DNA from: Diogma glabrata
Taxonomy: Eukaryota > Arthropoda > Insecta > Diptera > Cylindrotomidae
Length of the DNA: 64,000 nucleotides
Direction of reading: 5' to 3'
Assembly: GCA_963693315.1 (NCBI GenBank)
Contig: OY856187.1
Location: 386,177,263 to 386,241,262, forward strand
Positions within the stretch are counted from its first letter, which is position 1. Every line of letters starts with the position of its first letter. The notes under the pieces were generated by a model, which made no database searches, was not told where the DNA came from, and saw only the letters and a list, made by a program, of their open reading frames with translations. This document shows, one piece after another, positions 56,000 through 64,000 of this stretch. Position numbers and translations under genes: made by a program.

Positions 56000-57045
56000 A
56001 ATCGGTATACATAAATTTTCGTATGGCATAATTTCCCGGGTAGCCAGTGTAATATTCACTATTTTTTCGTATGACACAATTCTCCGAGTACCCAGTTTAA
56101 ATTTATTTGATCTAGCTGGACCAAATTACAATTTTGATTCTATAAATAAACATTATCAAAGCCTACACATTTTAATCAAAATCGTACGAGAAATAGTAAT
56201 CCGACATAATATTGACTATTTTTTCGTATGACACATTTTCCCGTGTAACCCGTGTGATGTGCGAATAGTATTTAAGCCTTTCAGTTTGAATTTATTTGAT
56301 CTAGCTAAGCCAAATTGCAATTTTGTTTCTAATAATCAACATATTTTTTCGTATGACACATTTTCCCGTGTAACCCGTGTGATGTGCGAATAGTATTTAA
56401 GCCTTTCAGTTTGAATTTATTTGATCTAGCTAAGCCAAATTGCAATTTTGTTTCTAATAATCAACATATTTTTTCGTATGACACATTTTCCCGTGTAACC
56501 CGTGTGATGTGCGAATAGTATTTAAGCCTTTCAGTTTGAATTTATTTGATCTAGCTAAGCCAAATTGCAATTTTGTTTCTAATAATCAACATATTTTTTC
56601 GTATGCCACATTTTCCCGTGTTACCCGTGTGATGTGCGAATAGTATTTAATCCTTTCAGTTTGAATTTATTTGATCTAGCTGGAACAAATTGCAATTTTG
56701 TTACTTATAATAAACATTATTAAAGCCTACCAAATCAAATTTTAATCAAAATCGTACTAGAAATAGTAATTAGTACGCAATTTTCACTATTTTTTTCGTA
56801 TCACAAATTTCCAGTGTAACCCGTGTATGTTGCAAATAATTATTTAGTGATTTTAATTAATAAATTTAAATATTGAAAAAAAATCACCATAACTCCCCAT
56901 GAAAATGCATAAGTATAGTATTATAAACATTTCTTATGTATCGGATTTTATCATCGTATTATTTGGTGGTGAACACGTATTTCTTTTTGAATAGCATATG
57001 ACATAATTTCCCGTGTGACCCGTGTGTGGTGCGGTTAGACACTCC
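56000..57045. repeat. Right inverted arm with homogenised 125-bp tandem units
   Basis: The units contain TTTTTTCGTATGACACATTTTC, CCGTGTAACCCGTGTGATG and TTTATTTGATCTAGCTAAGC. Starts of GTATGACAC lie at 56226, 56351, 56476 and (as GTATGCCAC) 56601, giving a period of 125 bp. The first three copies are virtually identical. The array is inverted relative to 49735-50140. Confidence 0.85.
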
Positions 57046-57059
57046 CAATTATTATATGA

Positions 57060-57260
57060 GTATTTATTACAAACTGGTAATTTATTACTTGATACTTGTG
57101 GTTCGTATTGTAGACATTTTTGTTATATCCGGCTCGAAGGACCAAGACATTTTTGTTATATCCGGCACGAAGGACCAATGTGTGCGCACAATATTTTGTT
57201 TAAACAAACAATAGCTTAGGACACTTTTATTGATTAATTTTTATTTATTCATTAATATTG
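57060..57260. repeat. Partial 300-bp-family unit
   Basis: GTGGTTCGTATTGTAGACAT, followed by TTTTTGTTATATCCGGC(T/A)CGAAGGACCAA twice in tandem, then ATTTTGTTTAAACAAACAAT. Same orientation as the 48.5-49.5 kb units. Confidence 0.8.
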
Positions 57261-57899
57261 TTAATTTATTTAGAAAAAATAATTAAAAACTTATATATCA
57301 TCAGTCAAATATAGAAGCAAAAACGTTTGCAGAAATTGCAAATTGCAGTTTAAAATTATTAATTTATGTAATTTGATATTAAATAAAAATATCTGCTTTG
57401 GTTTAAATTTTTATTTATGATTTACATGGTATTTTTTCTGGTTCATATAGATGCTTATATTCCTTTCTTCTACAAAATATCTAAATTTTTTTATTGCAAC
57501 ATAGATAAAGAGTAACTTTCGATTGAAAGCGGCATAATGTATACTGAGCTGGACTATTTCTTACTGAAGAAAATGTGAGACTACGTTGTGACAATTTTTG
57601 TTTTTCAAGTGCTTTGTAAAACGGCTCGTGTGATTATATAGACAAACTGTACTTATAAACGTAATAAACCAAAATACTTTCAAATCTTTGTTCAAAAGAA
57701 GTGCAGCTCTCAGTCTCCTTAATCCACATCAAAAATAGATGGAGTTAACGTTCTTGTTAATTGATAAACCGTTTCTTTCGTGTTCTATCTGTCGACGATT
57801 TCGGGATGAATTAAAGATCTTCGGGATGAATTAAAGCTGAATAAAACAATTCAATAGAGCTAAGGACGTTTCTGACCAGTGCATTCACCTACCACACCT
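57261..57899. other. No gene seen
   Basis: A+T-rich sequence. A short direct duplication, TTCGGGATGAATTAAAG, occurs at about 57800 and 57820. Confidence 0.4.
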
Positions 57900-58307
57900 A
57901 AGGCTGGTATCCTGATAAATTAGCTATGAACATGTCCGGGCCTCTTGATTCTCAAAGGAACTTGACTAACACGATCAGCACTCAAAACGTTAACACAAAA
58001 TATATTATGATTAAGAGAACACTTTAATTTGTCTTATTCTGTTTTATTTTCCACGATATGTTTTCCACGACGTTTTATGAACAACTTTTTTTATATTAAC
58101 AATTTTGTTTTATAAATTAACTTTACACACAATACATACATAATGGTATGGTGCCGTGTTTTATTCTAATATCATATTCTTACAAATTATACAAATGCAT
58201 TTAATGTGTAATTAATATATGTGTGTGCACAACTCGTTTTTATAAATTTACAAATGAGGGTTTACAAATAAAGTTTAAATGCGTCTTCAGTTTAAATTAA
58301 GCCAACA
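57900..58307 (-). repeat. Gypsy-4 3' LTR (far end uncertain)
   Basis: It starts on the minus strand with TGTTGGCTTAATTT right after the purine tract and contains an AATAAA polyadenylation-like signal (AGAATAAAACACGG, about 58160). No second LTR exists to define the end; about 400 bp is a guess. Confidence 0.45.
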
Positions 58308-58467
58308 CATCACTCCCCCTCCAGCGAAGCATACAGAAAGAGACTGTATGACTGGTAAATGATAGTTTTTTTATTTACGAAAGGTTACACGACAACCCGA
58401 ATGCGCTTGATTTTTAGTTGAGGTTGCCCATAATATGCCATAAGCAGGTTTTAATCTGTCGATAGAA

Positions 58468-59300
58468 TTAGACGAGTGTTTCCTTAATGTCCACAATAAA
58501 ATATTTACGTAGTCTTCGAATTACCTTGAAAGGACCGTCATAGGGAGGCTGCAATCCCACCTTGACCTTGTTTACTGTGATAAAGACAAAATCGCACGAA
58601 TTAAGAGATTTTGGTATGAAAGGAACATGATCTGATTGACGAGTTTCGTAAGATTTTATATTACGCATCCTTTGTCTTATGATATCAGCAAAATCGCTAG
58701 GATCAGCGGATACTTGGTTTTCATCTTGCACAAAAAATTCTCCAGGAACAATCAGCGTCTTTCCGTATACCATTTCGGCAGGTGAACAATTTAGACCTTC
58801 TTTGACTGACGTACGAATACCAAGCAAGACAAACGGTATTTCCTCGCTCCAGTTGATTGTATTGCATCGAGCCATTAGTGATGCCTTGAGATCTCGATGA
58901 AATCTTTTCACCATACCGTTGGACTGCGGATAGTAGGCGGTAGTACGTATGCGATGGGATCCTAACAGCTTAGTCAGATCCGAGAATAGTTTCGACTCAA
59001 ATTGTGAGCCTTGATCCGTAGTTATTTTCTGTGGAATGCCAAATCGAGAAACATAATGTGAAACAAAAGTTTTTGCTACAGTGGATGCGGTCATGTCAGC
59101 AATTGGATACGCTTCGGGCCATCTCGTAAACCTATCCACAATTGTCAGCAAATAGGAATATCCATTTGATTGTGGTAGAGGACCTACCAAATCCATATGT
59201 ATATGCTCAAATCGTGACGGTGGTATATTGAAAGTTCCCTGTTCCGATCTGGTATGCCTTGTCACCTTTGCTTTTTGGCAGTGTAAACAAGCTCTTGCCC
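58468..59300 (-). pseudogene. Gypsy-4 integrase, catalytic Glu changed to Lys
   Basis: A 265-residue open frame preceded by the zinc-binding region in another frame. Core: [20 protein letters not shown] (first Asp), [14 protein letters not shown] (second Asp), then [20 protein letters not shown]. The position after G-M-V is Glu in this family (NGMVERFHR), but here the codon at 58906-58908 reads Lys, which should abolish strand transfer. The C-terminal part ([20 protein letters not shown]) is well preserved. This is the longest intact integrase reading in the window. Confidence 0.9.
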
Positions 59301-59459
59301 AATCGTTGACATCTTTGTTTAAGGCCAGAAATAGCGAGATGACACGAGCTTTCGGGATGCACGAATACCAGGATGGGCTAATGAATGAAGAGTGTCAAAA
59401 ACTGATTTCCGCAATTGTTTTGGTAAAAATGGACGATTACGTCCTGTTGACGTTTCACA

Positions 59460-59773
59460 CAACGGCATCACTCGTGTTTGAGATGTTTAGAAATTCTTAA
59501 ATTAAGTTTGGATGCAGAAATCTTCTTTCCTACGTTATTCAAAAGCATTTTATGCTCATCATCTGTCTTCTGTAGCTCTACCATTGCTTTTTGATCATAA
59601 CTATCGATTTGAAGATCAAATTCTTCTGGACAACCAATTCGTGACAGACAATCCGCAACAACATTCTCTTTGCCAGCTATGTGCCTGATGTCGCTAGTAA
59701 ATTGGGCGATATAGTCCAGATGTCGAGCCTGTCTCGGGCTTCGTTCAGTTTTAGTGTAGATCACAAACGTGTT
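59460..59773 (-). pseudogene. Gypsy-4 RNase H end and linker
   Basis: Reads IYTKTERSPRQARHLDYIAQ, FTSDIRHIAGKENVVADCLS and RI, then an acidic linker. This is the standard end of gypsy RNase H and the tether. The catalytic part upstream is missing. The frame ends at about 59468, and the H2C2 integrase zinc region continues in another frame to 59265 ([19 protein letters not shown]). Confidence 0.85.
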
Positions 59774-60835
59774 CTGTGTAGATCACAAACTGTTTACCTT
59801 CGATAAAGATGTAACGTTTTAACGTTTCATTAATTCTTTTTCTTATCAAAATTTTACTCCCTTTTCCAAATTTCTCAAATTATTCTCATGTTAAGTTAAC
59901 TATCACAAATCTTATCGTAAAATGTTTATACCCGTGTACAAAACATCGATGTCAACTAATTTTGTAATAATTTGATTCCTTTTTAATTTGTCTATGGGAA
60001 AAAGACAAATGTTTTCATAATTTACCAACCATTAAAAATTTTCTCTCTACTTTCGGTATATGTATTTGAAATATATATCACATTACTTTTTCTAGTTAAT
60101 TTGAATCGTTTCTCACATTTAATTTTCTTCCGTAAAAAAATAATATAAAAATTCATTTTCTTGTGATAGCAGGAAAATACATAATACTTTTATGCTGATT
60201 CAAATTTTCTGGCCTGCAAAATTTTCCATTGTCCAAGTGCAGGGAGTCGGTTTTTAGTTTTGTTTGAGAGAGGTAGTTGGTTTTTTTTTGGAGATGGACA
60301 GTGGAGTGGATAGTGACTAGTGATAACCGATCGGGCAGTTCAGTTTTTTTGTTTTGCTTTTTTTTTGGTCACTCAGTTTTCCCAGTGGATAATTATTTTT
60401 ATGTTTACTTTGAGTGGTATAGTTTTGGTATAGTTTTCTAATTGTTTTGTTTGTCTTGTACTGTATTTGTTGTTGTTGGTAATTTGAATGCAAAACCAAA
60501 AGTTTAAAGCAAAGTAAAATACAAATAAAAAGAAAAATAAGTATTGGATATTTGTTCTTTAAATTAATTGAAAGTATGTAATTTAAAAATTGATTGTGAA
60601 TAATTAGTTCATTTTAAAATAAATAAGTTTGCATTCAAGTGAATTAAATAAAGAATATAACAATTTTTGTTCATATTTTACAATTAATTATAAAATTTTA
60701 ATTATAAAAAACAAACTTGTCGATTTACCTACAAAATAAAATTCTACATAAACTTATAAACAGAATTTCTTAATTATAAAACGATTTTATGAATTGTGAT
60801 TTAAACAACAAATTCCAAGTTAAGTGATCTATTGT
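59774..60835. other. A+T-rich, no gene seen
   Basis: Only low-complexity frames. A local purine/GT-rich stretch (60230-60480) has no motif. Confidence 0.4.
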
Positions 60836-61442
60836 AGAGTCTCTGTTCTGCCTTTGTTTATTTAATTCCGTTTACATAGTGTCCCTTGCGTACATATATG
60901 AGTATTTATACCGAGCTGGGGATATTACGTCTCGGACATACATAAATGAAGCACGTCGGCATATAAAATCGGCCAGACACACAGTGCTCCATTTGGTTCG
61001 TGTTTGTAACTCACTAGCAAGTCCAGTGTTTACAACAATTTAATATTTAAATAGCCATGTCAACTCTATTTAAGCCAACATTTACACAACAAAGTAGTAT
61101 AAACAAATTCAACAGTAACCTATCCCTTTAATTTTAAAATTCATTTAAATATAATTACAGCTAGTCTAACAAAATCTTTATCATCAATCGATACAACGGA
61201 TTTAATTAAAAAATTTTCACTCCTCATTTACATACTTCACTCAAACAAAAGTAACATTGTTATTTGTTTGTGTAGATCCAATTAACCCAATCAACAACGA
61301 ATTTGAGGAGTCCGTTCGCTAATTACATAAACAATTAAAATTCATCATGATATGTTATCACCCATTCAATAACCGTTTCTATGCACATAATATATTGAAT
61401 TTTAAATACATGAATTCCCGAAAATCACCACTCACTGGGGGG
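60836..61442. repeat. 0.6-kb dispersed repeat, copy 2
   Basis: Same borders as copy 1 (AGAGTCTCTG at the start, CACTGGGGGG at the end), with a few substitutions mainly in the first 200 bp. It contains the TATA-like GGCATATAAAATC at about 60958. The flanks differ from those of copy 1. After the G-run this copy continues TTGTTAGGTTTATTG, compatible with an LTR start after a polypurine tract, though the other copy does not share it. Confidence 0.85.
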
Positions 61443-62420
61443 TTGTTAGGTTTATTGTTTGTATTATTTTCTAAATTACATTTTTATGTTCAAGAATAAT
61501 ATTTGGAAATTTGTTCGGTTACACATCGATTGAAAACAGCCGAAAGGAAAAAACAAATATGAGGATATGGATCGTCAAATTTACAAACTTTAATAAAAAT
61601 TATATACAAATATACTCGCTTTTTGTTTTGTTTTTATTTTATGAACGTGTCAGCTGTCAATCAAAAACTTTTTTTTTCTGTATTCAAATTGGTTTTCATC
61701 AATATTTGTATCTCGGAAGTAACAAAAACTCAAAATAAATTTGTATTCAATATGGTTTCAGATTGATTTATGGTTTTGAATTAGGTTTTATTCTTTTAAC
61801 ATTTTTTCCGTGCTTTCTTCTTGCTAAGGATTTCATTTTTTTATAAATTTTTTATTTATTAGTTTTGTTATCTTAAAAGGATTTCCTAGTTAAAATTGAT
61901 TGAAGATGATTTTTATTTTATATCTTGAGTGATTATATTGAATTCTAGTGGTTGAAGTAAAATTTATTGTTATGTTGATAGAGATGTGGTTTTTTTTTTT
62001 ATATATAATTGAATATAGATAAAGAAGAGGTGGTTTAAAAGATGTGGTGATAATGTTGAATAAATAAAGGTAATTATAATTGATTTTCGACAGCTCAATT
62101 GAGGTTGTTAGAATAGGGGTGTTGTTTTAAGCTGCATTTATATGGAAAATGAAATACTGTCAGTAAAACAAGCGAGAGAAAAAATACAACTTTAACATTT
62201 GTTAGAGAGTGACACCCAATTTTTTCAGTAAATTTTACTGACAAAATCTTGCGAGTTGATACAACTTTACTGAAGAAATATGTTTTGATACAACTTTACT
62301 GCCATAAAAAGTTATAAGATGAGAACTTTTATTTTCAGTAACTATAAAATTAAAATAAAACTTACATATACCATCAAACATGCTATAAAACCCACCTATA
62401 ATATATTTTAAATTATTTTG
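61443..62420. other. No gene seen
   Basis: A+T-rich. A GATACAACTTTACTG phrase is repeated (about 62256 and 62288), and CAGTAAA-type motifs recur nearby; otherwise no structure. Confidence 0.4.
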
Positions 62421-62423
62421 ACA

Positions 62424-62560
62424 TATCTATTTCATTTTTTCATTTCAACGAAACGAACAATATCTCAATTGAATTTAGTAATCATCAAAACTATTATTTA
62501 TTTTTTTTATTATTTTACTGTATAAAGTGCGTTTCGTTGAAATAGAAAAATGAAACATAT
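62424..62560. repeat. Small inverted repeat
   Basis: ATTTCATTTCAACGAAACGA (left, 62436-62458) pairs with GCGTTTCGTTGAAATAGAAA (right, 62528-62550), and the match extends outwards (TCTATTTCATTTTT with AAAAATGAAACATA). A hairpin or MITE remnant of about 135 bp. Confidence 0.65.
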
Positions 62561-62689
62561 ATATGTACATATATGTATTTATAAATATAATTGATATAAA
62601 CAATCACAGCTTTTTTTAAATTTGGACTTATTCTGCCAATGATTTTATCTAGTGAAGGTATAAAAACATTTTAATTATTAGAAGAATTA

Positions 62690-63127
62690 AATAATATTAA
62701 GTTAACATTATTGGATACAGTTCGTGCTTTTGTTAGTGATAGTTACGGTAATAGCGTCTGGTGATGTGATAGTGATAATATTAAAAGGTTCAAATCGTAT
62801 TAGAAAAGCTGCTTCATATGGCTTTGGTTGCTGGGCTATTCCAACCCAATCAAGAACAGTTGCCATATGCAAAACAAGAAATGGAATATCTTAGAAAGTG
62901 TGAAATTTATAAAAATGGCTTGTGAATGTCCTGTTACATCATTGCATAAAGCTTTTCAAGAAAGTTTTTTAGATTCAACATATTTGTCGAATACTGATGA
63001 GAAATACGGAGGCGCACTATCGCTAATGTATGATTATGAAACCGGTATTGTTGATATATTATGGTTACATACCGCAAATGCTATTTGTTTAATTTACATG
63101 ACAACGTTACTAAAAAACCTAAGGTAA
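62690..63127 (+). other. Unrecognised coding-like region with a splice-donor-like end
   Basis: Two overlapping + frames look coding-like in composition. ATG 62818 gives MALVAGLFQPNQEQLPYAKQ and about 15 more residues to a stop; the frame ending at 63127 contains ACECPVTSLHKAFQESFLDS and EKYGGALSLMYDYETGIVDI. The second ends at AACCTAAG|GTAATTTAA (about 63117-63125), a good match to a 5' splice site. It could be one or two exons of a host gene, a frameshifted pseudogene or an unrecognised transposon gene. I do not recognise the protein. Confidence 0.3.
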
Positions 63128-64000
63128 TTTAACACATGAACGATGAATTTTGGTGTACTAAGCATAAATAAAATATCTTTTCAGTTTATTTATTCAACAC
63201 TGCCGACAAAATGTGATCCTGGAAAGAAAACATAGTTATAACAAAATGTGATCCTGGTAAGTGAATATAATTGTAGAATACCAGTGCGAATTCTTGTAAT
63301 AGTCGGCTGGCTCTCACCTCTTTCATTTGATGATTACCACATATTTTACTTATATTTTCAGTCAGTGTTCTTGTTCTTGTAGGAAGTGAGTGATTTGGGT
63401 TCAATTTGAAGATGATCAAAAGTGTGCAACGTTAATTCCAGATGGATAACAAAATGGCTTTGCTGATCCGTGATTGTTTTAAAAGAGAATATATATAGCC
63501 TTAATTTTTATTATTTAGTAGTTTACTTAGTGACCCTTTGAGATTGTGCTTGGCTTGAAATTACTGACCAAACACTTAGGTTTGAATCTGGTGTTTTATG
63601 TCTATGTTGCTACTCTGTAAATGGTAAGTATGTTAAATTTGTTTGCGCATTTCTTGTGGTTTTCAGTTGGGATATCATCGAAGGAATCATTTTAATATAT
63701 TCGAGGAGTTGTAAAATTATCCCAGTCTGGTTTGTTAAAATTAATCTATGTTTTATCAGATTTTATTTGGTTTTTAGAACGGCATAAAGTGATTATGGAA
63801 CGGACGGCTCAAGGTGATTAAAATCGACACGTAATCTTTTTGTTGTTAAGACTGCTTGATTGCTATGAAACCAATTGTTACTCGTTTTGAAAGTGTAGTT
63901 ATTATAACTATAGGAGCTTTATCCCGTTTGAAAATGTAACTCAAACACTTAGGTTTATCACAGTCTGGTCTCTCATGTTTGTTGCTTTTACTGTAAATTC
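63128..64000. other. Right edge, partial duplications
   Basis: ACAAAATGTGATCCTGG is repeated at about 63206 and 63241. A segment starting CAAACACTTAGGTTT and ending in TGTTGCT...CTGTAAAT occurs at about 63568-63622 and 63943-63998, a degenerate duplication with an offset of about 375 bp that runs off the window. No gene. Confidence 0.5.

Larger units (their letters stand above)
57900..59773 (-). mobile_element. Gypsy-4: minus-strand Ty3/gypsy 3' half
   Basis: The end of RNase H, the integrase, the purine tract (minus strand CTGGAGGGGGAGTGATG, about 58308-58325) and the start of the 3' LTR (TGTTGGCTTAA, from 58307 leftwards) are present. It is 5'-truncated at about 59773, inside RNase H. It is unlike gypsy-2 and gypsy-3 in sequence. 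Confidence 0.85.

Noticed and set aside
59228..59500. + strand 90-residue frame
   Set aside because: Antisense to the gypsy-4 integrase zinc-binding region and RNase H linker.
1..64000. tRNA, rRNA or other structured RNA genes
   Set aside because: I saw no tRNA box A/B pair in a foldable context and no rRNA-like sequence. A dedicated scan could still find a diverged one.

Overview
The window is animal nuclear DNA, most likely from an arthropod and probably an insect. It is strongly A+T-rich and has no operons, no bacterial gene spacing and no convincing intact host gene. Recognisable coding sequence belongs to transposable elements: a BEL/Pao retrotransposon, four Ty3/gypsy elements or relics, three non-LTR relics (one jockey-like), a Tc1/mariner relic and a hAT relic. 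This mix is common in insect genomes. I cannot name a species.

Layout. 1-4.2 kb: no clear gene. 4.3-9.95 kb: a repeat family carrying ACTTCCGG motifs (copy A), split by a 3.5-kb insertion (E1) with TGTAATG termini and minisatellites. 11.1-17.3 kb: a large foldback whose left arm is split by a 4.0-kb insertion (E3) that is mostly a 113-bp satellite; the foldback loop and arms carry a cysteine-rich coding relic. 17.3-17.8 kb: an inverted-repeat element. 19.4-25 kb: a broken BEL/Pao element with a near-palindromic element in its 3' LTR. 25.5-28.2 kb: gypsy-2, cut off after RNase H. 29.5 and 31.6 kb: non-LTR and hAT relics. 32.2-36.3 kb: a jockey-like element split by a 2.9-kb insertion (E2) related to E1. 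36.7-44.9 kb: gypsy-3, close to full length, carrying two nested insertions (a 1.7-kb TIR element and copy B of the ACTTCCGG family). 46.8-48.2 kb: a gag-plus-LTR relic. 48.5-57.3 kb: tandem repeats and inverted arms around a minus-strand non-LTR relic with a rearranged mariner inside it. 57.9-59.8 kb: minus-strand gypsy-4. 45.0 and 60.8 kb: two copies of a 0.6-kb repeat. 62.7-63.1 kb: an unrecognised open region ending at a good splice-donor-like site.

The coding elements look inactive. All carry stops or frameshifts, and several have lost catalytic residues (RT YIDK, YMYD and FADE; integrase E to K). The most interesting signal is structural. Several insertions have short target-site duplications, and their empty sites can be checked inside this window, either against a second copy or by restoration of a reading frame. 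E1, E2 and E3 have TG...CA ends, 4-5 bp duplications and no recognisable coding; E1 and E3 are rich in tandem repeats. E1 and E2 share about 280 bp at one end, and E3 has a similar terminus. They may be one family of large non-autonomous elements that carry satellite arrays. Several other elements show inverted duplication of one end (the foldback, the mariner relic and the 24.4-kb palindrome).
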